From: Pseudomonadota bacterium
Lineage (GTDB): Bacteria; Pseudomonadota; Alphaproteobacteria; Rhizobiales; Xanthobacteraceae
Reading direction: 5' to 3'
Assembly (NCBI GenBank): GCA_016195095.1
Contig: JACQAE010000173.1
Location: 1-33,898 of the forward strand
DNA length: 33,898 nt
This document shows positions 7,786 through 16,605 of the stretch, in pieces. The notes beneath the pieces were generated by a model. That model worked only from the letters and a program-made list of their open reading frames with translations. It ran no database searches and was not told the origin of the DNA. The position numbers and the translations under genes are program-made. The number at the start of each line of letters is the position of its first letter. Position 1 is the first letter of the stretch.

Positions 7786-9060
7786 TCAATCGCCCTCGTC
7801 GTCGGCGCGATCGAGCACGAGCCCGCGCACCATGGCGGCGCGGCCGAACTTTTCGCGCACGCGGTCAACCGCGCGTTCCGCCGCCTTGTGGCGCCCGGCG
7901 GCGCGATCGACCAGGTCTTCGGGGTCGGCGTCGGCGGCGGGCGCCAGCGCGCAGACGCCGACGCCGATGAGACGGAACGCCGATGCGTCGACTTCGCGCG
8001 CTAGCAATTCGCGCGCGACGTCAAAGATCGTGCGCGCGAGCTGGGTCGGCGCGCGCAGCGATTGCGCGCGCGTGCGAATGCGGAAATCGGCGCTTTTGAG
8101 CTTGAGCGTCACCGTCGCGCCCGCCTGATCGCGCGCCTTGAGGCGTGCCGATACGCGCTCCGCCAGCAGCCACAGGCGCCGCTCGAGGCGGCGGAAATCG
8201 GCGATATCAACGGCAAAGGTCGTCTCCGCCGAGATGCTCTTGGCGTCGCGGTCGGGATTGACGGCGCGACGGTCGATGCCATGCGCGAGGCGCGCGAGGC
8301 GGCGCCCCTCCGCGCCGTAGCGGCGGCCAAGGTCGCCGGGATTGGTGCGCTGAAGATCGGCGATCGTGGCGAAGCCGTCGCGCTTTAGCCGCGCCCCCGT
8401 CTGCTTGCCCACGCCCCAGATGAAGGTCACGGGCCTGGGCGCCAGAAAGGCCGCCGCCTCGCGCATCCCCAAAACCGCGAAGCCGCGCGGCTTGTCCAGG
8501 TCGGAGGCGATCTTGGCCAGGAACTTGTTGGCCGCGAGCCCGATGGAAACGCTGATGCCGACCTCGCGTTCGACGCATTGCGCGAAGCGGGCGAGCGATT
8601 TCGCCGGGCTCATGGCATGCAGGCGCTGCGTGCCGGCGAGGTCCATGAATGCCTCGTCGATGGACAGGGGCTCGACCAGCGGCGTGAGCGCGTTCATGCG
8701 GGCGCGCACGTCGCGGCTGACGCTTGCATATTTGGCCATGTCGGGGCGGATGACGACCGCCTGCGGGCAGAGCCGGCGCGCCTGGAACATGGGCATGGCC
8801 GAGCGCACGCCGCTGACGCGCGCGACATAGCACGCCGTCGTCACCACGCCGCGCTTGCCGCCGCCGACGATGACCGGCTGGTCGATCAGCGCCGGATTGT
8901 CGCGCTTTTCGACGGCGGCGTAGAAGGCGTCGCAATCGACATGGGCGATGGCGAGGTCGTCGATCTCGGCGTGAAAGACAAGCCGCGGCGAGCCGCAAGC
9001 GGCGCAGCGTCGCGCGCCCGCGCGTGCGTCGGCCAGACAGTCGCGGCAAAACCCAGGCAT
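7786..9060 (-). CDS. dinB: DNA polymerase IV (Y-family) with N-terminal zinc ribbon
   Basis: This is a 424-residue error-prone translesion polymerase. Palm-domain catalytic acids are in IAHVDCDAFYA (Asp42) and PLSIDEAFMDL (Asp135, Glu136). The steric and finger residues follow in RGVVTTACYVAR. The helix-hairpin-helix IWGVGKQTGARLKRDGF and the little-finger domain complete it. Before the palm lies a four-cysteine zinc ribbon (Cys5-x2-Cys8 and Cys19-x2-Cys22), a form typical of rhizobial DinB and absent from E. coli DinB. The ATG at 9060 begins directly before the ribbon; the in-frame extension upstream runs into a dispersed repeat and was not used. Its end faces eipB. Confidence 0.94.
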   Translation of the reverse strand: MPGFCRDCLADARAGARRCAACGSPRLVFHAEIDDLAIAHVDCDAFYAAVEKRDNPALIDQPVIVGGGKRGVVTTACYVARVSGVRSAMPMFQARRLCPQAVVIRPDMAKYASVSRDVRARMNALTPLVEPLSIDEAFMDLAGTQRLHAMSPAKSLARFAQCVEREVGISVSIGLAANKFLAKIASDLDKPRGFAVLGMREAAAFLAPRPVTFIWGVGKQTGARLKRDGFATIADLQRTNPGDLGRRYGAEGRRLARLAHGIDRRAVNPDRDAKSISAETTFAVDIADFRRLERRLWLLAERVSARLKARDQAGATVTLKLKSADFRIRTRAQSLRAPTQLARTIFDVARELLAREVDASAFRLIGVGVCALAPAADADPEDLVDRAAGRHKAAERAVDRVREKFGRAAMVRGLVLDRADDEGD

Positions 9061-9078
9061 GGCGTGCCCGCGCGTTAA

Positions 9079-9125
9079 AGCATGATGGCGAAACCGGCAC
9101 CGCGGTTTTGCGACGACATCATGCT
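9079..9125. repeat. Dispersed palindromic repeat, short family (copy 2)
   Basis: A 47-bp palindrome is bounded by perfect 9-bp arms AGCATGATG and CATCATGCT with an internal ACCG/CGGT core. It sits immediately 5' of dinB. A separate small hairpin, GGATCG-TCG-CGATCC, follows at 9175-9189. A role in dinB transcription cannot be judged from sequence. Confidence 0.85.
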
Positions 9126-9229
9126 CCAAGATACGAGAATCGTTCACGTTCGCGATCTTGCATCGCCTCGATCCAGGATCGTCGCGATCCAATGTCCGCG
9201 CCGATCATGCGCCAATCCTCGGCGCGGGA

Positions 9230-9529
9230 TCAATTGCCGGCCGGCACCCGCCGGCCGGCGCGCAACGCCGCAAGCGCGCGCGCGATCGCCGCCGGATCGA
9301 CGCCGGCGTCGGCGGCGAAGGCCATCAGCAGCGCCTCGTCATTGGCGATATAGTCCAAAAGCCCGGACAGAAAGCCGGGCTCGCGCGCCGCGCGGCGGAT
9401 ATCGGCGGGCCCAATGCCGGTAAAAGCCGCGAAGCGGCCGAATCGATCCGCCTCGGCGGCGATGAAGGCTAAGGCATTGATGGCCAACGCCTGCGCGTCG
9501 TCGGCGGAAAGCGGTTGCCCCTTGCGCAT
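9230..9529 (-). CDS. DUF3572 domain-containing protein
   Basis: This is a 99-residue small protein matching the DUF3572 pattern found across Hyphomicrobiales: an N-terminal helix with DDAQALAINALAFIA, then FLALTGI-like FAAFTGIGPADIRRAA and FLSGLLDYIANDEALLMAFA, ending PAAIARAL. It is acidic and all-helical with no signal peptide or cysteines. The ATG at 9529 gives the usual length of about 95-100. It is divergent from divK, a neighbourhood repeated in related genomes as far as recalled. Function is unknown. Confidence 0.85.
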   Translation of the reverse strand: MRKGQPLSADDAQALAINALAFIAAEADRFGRFAAFTGIGPADIRRAAREPGFLSGLLDYIANDEALLMAFAADAGVDPAAIARALAALRAGRRVPAGN

Positions 9530-9679
9530 GGAGCGGCATTTGCCTTTCTGTAAGGAATCGCCACTAACGTGATGCAATCTATCCCTCCGGCCCGCGGGTG
9601 CAATGGCGCCGCGCCCGGCTGCGCCTGAATATAAGGTTGGCCAAGGGGCATTCGTCGCGGATTGCATGGGGACCCTGGG

Positions 9680-10048
9680 ATGGCCAAAACGGTCCTGATC
9701 GTCGAGGACAACGAGCTTAACATGAAGCTCTTTCACGATCTTTTGGAGGCGCACGGCTACCAGACCATCGCTACCCGCAACGGCATCGAGGCGCTCGAAC
9801 TGGCGCGGAGGCACCGGCCGGACCTCATTCTCATGGATATTCAACTCCCCGAGGTCTCCGGCCTTGAAGTGACCAAGTGGCTTAAGGACGATCACGAGCT
9901 CAAGGCCATTCCGGTCGTCGCGGTGACGGCCTTCGCCATGAAGGGCGACGAGGACCGCATCCGCGAGGGCGGCTGCGAGGCCTATCTGTCCAAGCCGATT
10001 TCGGTCGGCAAGTTCATCGAAACCATCCGCCATTTCCTTGGAACCTGA
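9680..10048 (+). CDS. divK: Single-domain response regulator DivK
   Basis: This is a 122-residue stand-alone receiver domain that controls the PleC/DivJ-CckA cell-cycle phosphorelay in alphaproteobacteria. The acidic pocket is Glu9-Asp10, the phosphoacceptor is Asp53 in [13 protein letters not shown], the switch Thr83 is in AVTAFAM, and Lys105 is in LSKPI. The start [20 protein letters not shown] is nearly the textbook DivK N-terminus. The ATG at 9680 is preferred over an upstream TTG. The gene ends 11 bp before pleD, forming the conserved divK-pleD operon. Confidence 0.97.
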   Translation: MAKTVLIVEDNELNMKLFHDLLEAHGYQTIATRNGIEALELARRHRPDLILMDIQLPEVSGLEVTKWLKDDHELKAIPVVAVTAFAMKGDEDRIREGGCEAYLSKPISVGKFIETIRHFLGT

Positions 10049-10059
10049 GGCGCAGACCC

Positions 10060-11433
10060 GTGACCGCGCGCATCCTTGTCGTCGACGACGTGCTGGCCAA
10101 TGTGAAGCTGTTGGAGGCGCGCCTGTCGGCGGAATATTTCGACGTACTCACCGCCACCAGCGGGCGCGAGGCGCTGGCGATCTGCGAGCGCGCGGAATGC
10201 GATATCGTGCTGCTCGACGTCATGATGCCGGACATGGACGGCTTTTCGGTCTGCCGCAGCCTCAAGTCGAACCCCGCCACGCATCACATTCCCGTGGTCA
10301 TGGTCACCGCGCTCGACCAGCCCTCCGACCGGCTGCGCGGTCTTGACGCGGGCGCCGATGAATTCCTCACCAAGCCGGTTTCCGATCTTGCCCTGATCGC
10401 GCGCGTGCGCTCGCTGGTGCGGCTCAAGATGATGACCGACGAATTGCGCATGCGCGCGGTGACGTCGCGCGAGATCGGTATTCAGAATCCGGCGCATGAG
10501 GCGATCGCCGATTCCGGTCGTGGCGGACGGCTCCTGCTCGTCGACGACCGCAAGTCGTCCTATGAGCGCATCGCGGCTGCGCTGAGCGCGGAACATGCCA
10601 TCGACATCGAGCCGAAACCCGACGAGGCGTTGTTTCACGCCGCCGAGGGCAATTACGATCTGATGGTGATTTCGTTCGGCCTTGAGAAACACGACGCGCT
10701 GCGCCTGTGCAGCCAGGCGCGCTCGCTCGAGCGCACGCGCACCATGCCGATCCTCGCCATCGCGGAGGCCGAGGACAATCTGCGCCTCATGCGCGGCCTG
10801 GAGATCGGCGTCAACGACTTCCTGGTGCGCCCAATCGACAGGAACGAGCTGCTGGCGCGGGTGCGCACGCAGGTGCGCAAGAAACGCTACACCGACCGGC
10901 TGCGCGACAACATGCAGATGTCGATCGAGATGGCGATCACCGACGCGCTCACCGGCCTGCACAATCGCCGCTACATGGAGACCCACCTCGCGACGCTCGT
11001 CGAACAGGCCGCCGGTCGCGGCAAGCCGCTGACGGTGCTGGTGCTCGACATCGATTATTTCAAGGCGATCAACGATTCGCATGGGCACGACGTCGGCGAC
11101 GACGTGCTGCGCGAGTTCGCCACGCGGGTGAGGAAATCGATCCGCGGCATCGACCTCGCCTGCCGCTATGGCGGCGAGGAATTCGTTATCGTCATGCCGG
11201 AGACCGACATGGCGGTGGCCGCCATCGTCGCCGAGCGCCTGCGCCGGCGCATCGCGACGGAGCCGTTCCTCATCGAAAAGGGCGCGCGTGCGATCGACGT
11301 GACGATTTCCGTCGGACTTGCCTCGCTTGCCGCGCCCGGCGACGGCGCGACAAGCATCCTCAAGCGCGCCGACCAGGCGCTCTACCGCGCCAAGCGCGAT
11401 GGCCGCAACCGGGTCGTATCCGACGCCGCGTGA
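10060..11433 (+). CDS. pleD: Diguanylate cyclase response regulator PleD
   Basis: This is a 457-residue protein with two receiver domains and a GGDEF domain; it makes c-di-GMP at the cell pole during the swarmer-to-sessile transition. The first receiver has Asp53 in IVLLDVMMPDMDG. The second (about residues 155-272) lacks the phosphoacceptor (VISFGLEK instead of an Asp) and is an adaptor, as in Caulobacter PleD. The cyclase has LTGLHNRR, then LDIDYFKAINDSHGHDVGD, and the active site GGEEF at 371-375. The inhibitory I-site RGID (Arg362-Asp365) sits five residues before it, so product inhibition is expected. The start is GTG with GAGG nine bases upstream. It follows divK. Confidence 0.97.
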   Translation: MTARILVVDDVLANVKLLEARLSAEYFDVLTATSGREALAICERAECDIVLLDVMMPDMDGFSVCRSLKSNPATHHIPVVMVTALDQPSDRLRGLDAGADEFLTKPVSDLALIARVRSLVRLKMMTDELRMRAVTSREIGIQNPAHEAIADSGRGGRLLLVDDRKSSYERIAAALSAEHAIDIEPKPDEALFHAAEGNYDLMVISFGLEKHDALRLCSQARSLERTRTMPILAIAEAEDNLRLMRGLEIGVNDFLVRPIDRNELLARVRTQVRKKRYTDRLRDNMQMSIEMAITDALTGLHNRRYMETHLATLVEQAAGRGKPLTVLVLDIDYFKAINDSHGHDVGDDVLREFATRVRKSIRGIDLACRYGGEEFVIVMPETDMAVAAIVAERLRRRIATEPFLIEKGARAIDVTISVGLASLAAPGDGATSILKRADQALYRAKRDGRNRVVSDAA

Positions 11434-11488
11434 GCGTCGCGACGACGGGGCGCAGGCGGCCACCTGGCGCCGGCGCTCCGCGGCGGCG

Positions 11489-11590
11489 TTTTCCGGCGAA
11501 CCGGTTCTCACTTCGCCGGGATCAAATTTCCTTTATTGGGCATGATCTTTTCCGTAAAGCGGTTCCCACTTTTCGGGATCAAGCTTTAGA
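11489..11590. repeat. Two palindromic repeats between pleD and parE
   Basis: The first (11489-11523) matches the right-hand palindrome of the RIME-like composite (TTTTCCGGCGAACCGGTTCT then CACTTCGCCGGGATC). The second (11540-11590) is a short-family copy with GCATGATCTT, GCGGTTCCCAC and GGGATCAAGC. The second supplies the stop codon of parE. Being in a convergent gap, it may end transcription from both sides. Confidence 0.8.
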
Positions 11591-13652
11591 CGTCGAGCAC
11601 GTCGTCGCTCGCGAATGCCGCGCGTTCCTGGATGAATTCGAAGCGCGCCTCCGCCTTGGCGCCCATCAGCCGCTCGACCGCGTCGGCGGCGCCTTCGCGC
11701 TCGTCGTCGGCGAGCGTCACGCGCAGCAAGGTGCGCTTGCGCGGGTCCATGGTCGTCTCCTTGAGCTGCGCCGGCATCATCTCGCCAAGGCCCTTGAAGC
11801 GGCCGATCTCGACCTTGGCGTTGGCGTGAAACTCCTTGCGCAGGAGCTCGTCCCTGTGCGCGTCGTCGCGCGCATAGAACACCTTGCCGCCATGCGCGAG
11901 GCGGTAGAGCGGTGGGACCGCGAGGTAGAGATGGCCGGCGTCGATGAGCGCCGGCATCTGGCGATAAAAGTAGGTGATCAGCAGCGAGGCGATGTGGGCG
12001 CCGTCGACGTCGGCGTCGCACATGATGACGACCTTCTCGTAGCGCAGGTCGGCGTCGCGATAATGCCCGCCGGTGCCGCAGCCAAGCGCCTGGACGAGGT
12101 CGGCGAGCTGCGCGTTCTGCGCCAGCTTATCGCGGCCGGCGGAGGCGACGTTGAGGATCTTGCCGCGCAGCGGCAGCACCGCCTGGCTCGCGCGATTGCG
12201 CGCTTGCTTGGCCGAGCCGCCGGCGGAATCGCCTTCGACGATGAAGATCTCCGAGCCTTGCGCCGCGGTATTGGTGCAGTCGGCGAGCTTGCCGGGCAGG
12301 CGCAACTTGCGTACCGCGCTCTTGCGCGAAATCTCCTTTTCCTGGCGGCGGCGAACGCGTTCCTCGGCGCGCTCGACGACGAATTCAAGGAGCTTGTTGG
12401 ATGCGAGCGGATTGCCGGCGAGCCAGTGGTCGAACTGATCCTTGACGGCGCCCTCGACGATCTTGTGCGCCTCCGCGGTGGCCAGCCGGTCCTTGGTTTG
12501 GCCCTGGAATTCCGGCTCGCGGATGAATACGGAAATCATGGCGGCGGCCCCCGTCATGATGTCGTCGCTGGTCATCGGCGCGCCGCGCTTGCCTTGCCCG
12601 ACGCGCTCGGCATGGTCCTTAAGGCCGCGCAGCAAGGCCGCGCGCAGGCCGGTCTCGTGCGTGCCGCCGTCGGCGGTGGGAATGGTGTTGCAATAGGACG
12701 ACAGGAATCCATCGCAATCCGCCGTCCACGCGACCGCCCATTCGACCGCGCCATTGGCGCCGGGGCGGCCGCTGCGGCCGGTAAAGACGTCGGGGTGCAC
12801 GAGCGTGTGCCCCTCGGTCTCGCGGGCGATGAAGTCCTTGAGCCCATCGGCGAAGTGGAACGTTTCTTCTTGCGGCACGCCGTCGACGCCGGCGAGCTGC
12901 GCCGCCGCGCATGACCAGCGGATTTCGACGCCACCGAACAGGTAGGCCTTGGCGCGCGCCATGCGGAACAGGCGCTGCGGATTGAACGCCACCCTGGCGC
13001 CGAATATCTCTCGGTCCGGCTTGAAGCGCACCCTGGTGCCGCGCCGGTTGGCGATCTTGCCGAGCTTTTCCAGCCCGCGCAGGGGCTTGCCGCGTTGGAA
13101 GATCTGCCGGTAGAGCTGACCCTGGCGCGCGACCTCGACCTCCATGTGCTCGGAAAGCGCGTTAACGACCGACACGCCGACGCCGTGCAACCCACCCGAA
13201 GTCTCATAGACCTCCGAATCGAACTTGCCGCCGGCATGCAGCGTGCACATGATCACTTCGAGCGCCGACTTCTTGGGAAATTTCGGGTGTGGATCGACCG
13301 GCACCCCGCGGCCATTGTCGCTGACCGTCAGGAGACCGTCGGCGTCCAGGTCGACCTCGATGAACGTGGCATGTCCGGCCAGCGCCTCGTCCATCGCATT
13401 GTCGATCACTTCGGCGAAAAGATGATGCAGCGCCTTTTCGTCGGTTCCGCCGATATACATGCCGGGCCGGCGGCGTACCGGTTCGAGCCCTTCCAGCACC
13501 TCGATATGGCGCGCGCTGTAGCTGGAGGCGTCGGCCGCGGCGGGGGCGCGCGCGGCGCGGGCGGGGCGCGCGGCGAGCCCGCGCGCCCCAGGCTCCGCGA
13601 ACAGGTCGCGCATCTTGCCTTGCTGCGTATGCTTCTTTGCCGCCTTGGTCAT
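11586..13652 (-). CDS. parE: DNA topoisomerase IV subunit B
   Basis: This is a 688-residue GHKL ATPase subunit of topoisomerase IV, which decatenates daughter chromosomes with ParC. The ATP site is seen in EVIDNAMDEAL (Glu81, Asn85), SDNGRGVPVD, and the lid GGLHGVGVSVVNALS at 153-167. The TOPRIM domain shows EGDSAGGSA (Glu473) and DADVDGAH (Asp546, 548, 550). The first 45 residues (AAKKHTQQGKMRDLF, then an Arg/Ala-rich stretch) form a low-complexity lead-in typical of rhizobial ParE. ParE rather than GyrB is supported by the length of about 690 without the GyrB C-terminal insert and by the IFQRGKP and FKPDREIF motifs. The ATG at 13652 is the first good start. Confidence 0.95.
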   Translation of the reverse strand: MTKAAKKHTQQGKMRDLFAEPGARGLAARPARAARAPAAADASSYSARHIEVLEGLEPVRRRPGMYIGGTDEKALHHLFAEVIDNAMDEALAGHATFIEVDLDADGLLTVSDNGRGVPVDPHPKFPKKSALEVIMCTLHAGGKFDSEVYETSGGLHGVGVSVVNALSEHMEVEVARQGQLYRQIFQRGKPLRGLEKLGKIANRRGTRVRFKPDREIFGARVAFNPQRLFRMARAKAYLFGGVEIRWSCAAAQLAGVDGVPQEETFHFADGLKDFIARETEGHTLVHPDVFTGRSGRPGANGAVEWAVAWTADCDGFLSSYCNTIPTADGGTHETGLRAALLRGLKDHAERVGQGKRGAPMTSDDIMTGAAAMISVFIREPEFQGQTKDRLATAEAHKIVEGAVKDQFDHWLAGNPLASNKLLEFVVERAEERVRRRQEKEISRKSAVRKLRLPGKLADCTNTAAQGSEIFIVEGDSAGGSAKQARNRASQAVLPLRGKILNVASAGRDKLAQNAQLADLVQALGCGTGGHYRDADLRYEKVVIMCDADVDGAHIASLLITYFYRQMPALIDAGHLYLAVPPLYRLAHGGKVFYARDDAHRDELLRKEFHANAKVEIGRFKGLGEMMPAQLKETTMDPRKRTLLRVTLADDEREGAADAVERLMGAKAEARFEFIQERAAFASDDVLDV

Positions 13653-13938
13653 GAGCCTCAACCATACGCTGTTCCGACCGCGCATTTTTTGCGCCGGCGC
13701 GGGACGCGAATCACCGCGCGGTCGACTATGCCACGGCCTGCCGCAGGCGTCGCTTCGGCGCGTTCGCGGCCTTGTCGTCGCATTGGTAGGCGGATAGGGA
13801 CGGCGACGCGGCCGATTCACGTAACGTCTTTTTGATCTCGCGAAGTTCGCGCCGCCGGCCGCCGAGGCGCTGTGCGGCCGCTGGCATTCGCCCAAGGTCC
13901 GGGCTACATAGCCCGGTCCGCAACGCGAGCATTTGCAA

Positions 13939-14475
13939 ATGACAGGCTCCTTCGCCGCCTTCGACGAGCATATGAAGGCCGTTATCATGTTCGTCCAGGC
14001 GAACCAGGTTTGGGCCGCCCCCATCGTCGGCGCGCTGGCGTTTGGCGAATCGCTGGTATTTCTTTCGCTGCTGTTGCCGGCGACGCTGGCGCTTGTCGGC
14101 ATCGGCGCGCTCATTGGCGTCAGCGGCATCAGCTTCGTTCCCATCTGGCTCGCCGCCGCCATCGGCGCCAGCCTTGGCGACTGGCTGTCGTTCTGGCTGG
14201 GCGTCAAGTTCAAGGGCCCGATCGCGCATGTGTGGCCGCTCTCGCGCTATCCCTTTCTCATGCCGCGCGGTCACGCCTTTGTCGAGAAATGGGGCATCTA
14301 CGCCGTCTTCATCGGCCGCTTCTTCGGGCCGTTGCGCGCCTCCGTGCCGCTTGCGGCCGGCATTCTCGACATGCCCTGGTGGCCGTTCCAGATCGCCAAT
14401 GTCACGTCGGCATTGCTTTGGGCGGCGCTGTTATTGGCGCCGGGCGCGCTCGGGATGAAGTTGATGCTGTGGTAG
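13939..14475 (+). CDS. DedA family membrane protein
   Basis: This is a 178-residue inner-membrane protein of the DedA/VTT family, proposed half-transporters or lipid scramblases important for envelope homeostasis. Family signs are the re-entrant segment FGESLVFLSLLLPATLALVGIGALIG, then GASLGDWLSFWLGVKF, and GIYAVFIGRFFGPLRASVPLAAGILDM, where the Arg residues are the conserved functional ones. Four to five hydrophobic segments are visible. The ATG at 13939 is used; a TTG two codons earlier is possible. The gene is divergent from parE across 286 bp with no other feature seen, and lies 59 bp before argC. Confidence 0.88.
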   Translation: MTGSFAAFDEHMKAVIMFVQANQVWAAPIVGALAFGESLVFLSLLLPATLALVGIGALIGVSGISFVPIWLAAAIGASLGDWLSFWLGVKFKGPIAHVWPLSRYPFLMPRGHAFVEKWGIYAVFIGRFFGPLRASVPLAAGILDMPWWPFQIANVTSALLWAALLLAPGALGMKLMLW

Positions 14476-14534
14476 GCGGAGGACGCCGGCGGCGCGGCGG
14501 CGAATAGCGCGATCGTCGCGGCGAGAGGACTGGG

Positions 14535-15596
14535 ATGATGAACAAGTTGGCGAAAGTAGGCGTGCTCGGCGCGTCCGGCTATACCGGCGCGGAATGCGTG
14601 CGCCTACTGGCGCGACACGCGCATGTGCAAATCGAGCTTCTGACCGCCGAGCGACGCGCCGGCCAGGACTTGCGCGAAGTGTTCGCGCAATTCTCTCCAC
14701 TCGCATTGCCCAAGCTGGTCGCCATCGAATCCGTCGATTGGGCGGCGGCCGGGCTCGACCTCGTTTTTTGCGCGCTGCCGCACGCAACGACGCAAAAGGT
14801 CGTCGGCGAACTCCTGGCCAAGGCGCCGCGGACCAAGGTCGTCGACCTGTCGGCAGATTTTCGCCTCGCCGATCCGGCCGCCTACGCGCGCTGGTATGGA
14901 CAGGCGCACCAGGCGCCGGAGTTGCAGGGGGAGGCGGTCTACGGCCTGGTCGAACTGCACCGCGCCGACATCGTCAAGGCGCGGCTCGTGGCCAATCCGG
15001 GCTGCTATACGACCAGCGCGCAGCTCGCGCTCGTCCCGCTCATCGCCGCCAAGGCGATCGCGCTCGACGATATCGTCATCGACGCCAAATCCGGCGCCAC
15101 CGGCGCCGGGCGCGCGGTGCGCGAGGCCATGCTGTTTGCGGAAGTCGCCGAGGGCATGCGCGCCTACGGCGTCGGGCATCACCGCCATATGGCCGAACTC
15201 GATCAGGAATTCTCGCGTGCCGCCGGCCGCGAGGTCATCGTGAGCTTCACGCCGCATCTCGTGCCGATGAACCGCGGCATCCTGTCCACCATCTATGTGC
15301 GCGGCGCGCGCGACCTGGCGGCGGGCGACCTGCACGCGCTCCTCGCCAAGGCCTATGCCGGCGAGACGTTCGTGCACGTCCTGCCCTTTGGCGAGATGCC
15401 GCAGACCCAGCATGTGCGCGGCTCCAACATGACGTTCCTCGGGGTGGTCGCCGACCGCGCGCGCGGGCGCGCCATTATCGGATCGGCGCTTGACAATCTG
15501 GTCAAGGGCGCGTCCGGGCAGGCGGTGCAGAATATGAACGTGATGCTCGGATTTCCCGAGGCAACCGCGCTCGAACAGATCGCGCTCGTTCCGTGA
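14535..15596 (+). CDS. argC: N-acetyl-gamma-glutamyl-phosphate reductase
   Basis: This is a 353-residue enzyme that reduces N-acetylglutamyl phosphate to the semialdehyde with NADPH in arginine synthesis. The nucleotide-binding loop is VLGASGYTGAECVRLL near the N-terminus. The catalytic cysteine is Cys157 in NPGCYTTSAQLAL. SGATGAGR and the active-site His region GVGHHRHMAE follow. Residues before the end, FLGVVADRARGRAIIGSALDNLVKGASGQAVQNMN, are the conserved C-terminal part. Two adjacent ATG codons (14535, 14538) precede the coding start with GAGAGGACTGGG upstream. A set of palindromic repeats follows its stop. Confidence 0.97.
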   Translation: MMNKLAKVGVLGASGYTGAECVRLLARHAHVQIELLTAERRAGQDLREVFAQFSPLALPKLVAIESVDWAAAGLDLVFCALPHATTQKVVGELLAKAPRTKVVDLSADFRLADPAAYARWYGQAHQAPELQGEAVYGLVELHRADIVKARLVANPGCYTTSAQLALVPLIAAKAIALDDIVIDAKSGATGAGRAVREAMLFAEVAEGMRAYGVGHHRHMAELDQEFSRAAGREVIVSFTPHLVPMNRGILSTIYVRGARDLAAGDLHALLAKAYAGETFVHVLPFGEMPQTQHVRGSNMTFLGVVADRARGRAIIGSALDNLVKGASGQAVQNMNVMLGFPEATALEQIALVP

Positions 15597-15650
15597 TGCG
15601 CGCTGACGGAGCGGTTCCGCGCGGAACGGTCGGCGTCATGCCTTTCGTTT

Positions 15651-15700
15651 GCGCATGATCTTGCCCGAAAAGCGATTCCCACTTTTCGCGATCACGCGCT
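15651..15700. repeat. Dispersed palindromic repeat, short family (copy 4)
   Basis: The palindrome GCGCATGATCTTGCCCG ... TTTTCGCGATCACGCGC lies 55 bp after the argC stop and runs directly into the composite repeat beginning at 15701. It is the closest match to the copy at 11540. Confidence 0.8.
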
Positions 15701-15804
15701 AGAGCGCTTCCCGTTTCGATTGAATTCGGAAAGCGCTCTGTTTTCTTTGACTTCGTCGCATTTTCCGCGGCGAACCGGTTTCCGCTTCGCCGGAATATGC
15801 GCTA
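15701..15804 (+). repeat. RIME-like composite palindromic repeat (copy 2)
   Basis: Palindrome 1 has perfect 9-bp arms AGAGCGCTT (15701-15709) and AAGCGCTCT (15731-15739). A T-rich linker (GTTTTCTTTGACTTCGTC) follows. Palindrome 2 spans about 15758-15800, with GCATTTTCCGCGGCGAACCG opposite GCTTCGCCGGAATATGC. The element ends in the CTAG that supplies the stop of the CBS-BON gene. The first hairpin plus T-run could act as a terminator for argC. Confidence 0.8.
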
Positions 15805-16494
15805 GGATCCCGTCGCCACCGGCCGCACGATCACGTTGTCGTTGATCGCGTGCACGCCCGGCGTCACCTCGGTCGCGACGCGGATCGCCTTCTTCTCCGC
15901 CGCCGAATCGACGACGCCCCACAGGTCGACGGTGCCGCCCGCCACCGTGACGTTGATCAGCGCGGTGCGCGCCCATGGCTCCGACGACAGGCGCGCCATC
16001 ACCTCGTCGCGCAGTTCCGCGTCGGCGCGCGGCTTGTCGATGGAAATCTGCTTGTTGAGGCTGGCCAGGGCCTGCAACAGATTGGCGCGGCTGACGATAC
16101 CCACGATGTGGCCGTCCTGCACGATCGGCACGCGCTTGATGGCGTTGCGTTCAAGCAGCGTCGCCACCTCGCCCACCGACATGTCCGGCGTCGCGGTGAT
16201 GACGCGGCGCGTCATCACGTCGGCAACCTTGCGCGAATGCTCCTTGATGTATTCGAGCGCCAGCGCCTCGCGGCCCATGACCAGGCGCAGCCACCACGAG
16301 CGCGAATGCCCGGTTCCCGCATCGGCGCGGCGAATGAGGTCACCCTCGCTGACGATGCCGACCATGGCGCCCTTGGCATCGACGACCGGCACCGCGCTGA
16401 TCCGGTTTGTCAGCAGCAATTCCGCGACCTGCGGGACGCTGGCGTCGGGCGAAATCGTGATCACGTTGGCAACCATCACGTCGGAGGCTTTCAT
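15802..16494 (-). CDS. CBS domain pair protein with C-terminal BON domain
   Basis: This 230-residue protein has two CBS motifs (about residues 1-58 and 88-145), with the usual DVMVANVITISPDASV ... AVPVVDAKGAMVGIVSEGDLIRRA and DVMTRRVITATPDMSV ... RVPIVQDGHIVGIVSRANLLQAL. A BON domain at about 155-226 has INVTVAGGTVDLWGVVDS and TPGVHAINDNVIV. CBS pairs bind adenine nucleotides; BON domains bind phospholipid or act as adaptors. There is no signal peptide. This architecture is common in alphaproteobacteria, often as general-stress proteins. The ATG at 16494 starts MKASDVM, the usual beginning. It lies 111 bp after phaC on the same strand. Confidence 0.9.
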   Translation of the reverse strand: MKASDVMVANVITISPDASVPQVAELLLTNRISAVPVVDAKGAMVGIVSEGDLIRRADAGTGHSRSWWLRLVMGREALALEYIKEHSRKVADVMTRRVITATPDMSVGEVATLLERNAIKRVPIVQDGHIVGIVSRANLLQALASLNKQISIDKPRADAELRDEVMARLSSEPWARTALINVTVAGGTVDLWGVVDSAAEKKAIRVATEVTPGVHAINDNVIVRPVATGS

Positions 16495-16605
16495 GATGAA
16501 AACTCCTATGCTCAATCGCGAGGAATGGCGTTCGTTGATCGATGATGGACTTTCGCCGCCGGCCGGCATTGACCTGCGTCAATGGCGCGCCGGCCGCGCC
16601 TGGCC

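Noticed and set aside
10540-10720. Damaged second receiver domain in PleD
   Set aside because: Lack of the phosphoacceptor Asp in the second receiver is normal for PleD, where it acts as a dimerisation adaptor.
10707-12914. 735-residue plus-strand reading frame across pleD and parE
   Set aside because: It is out of frame with pleD, antisense to parE, and crosses two palindromic repeats. Both overlapped genes are certain.
15701-15745. Dedicated intrinsic terminator of argC
   Set aside because: The hairpin plus T-run could stop transcription, but it is one half of a dispersed repeat found elsewhere, so it was listed as a repeat instead.
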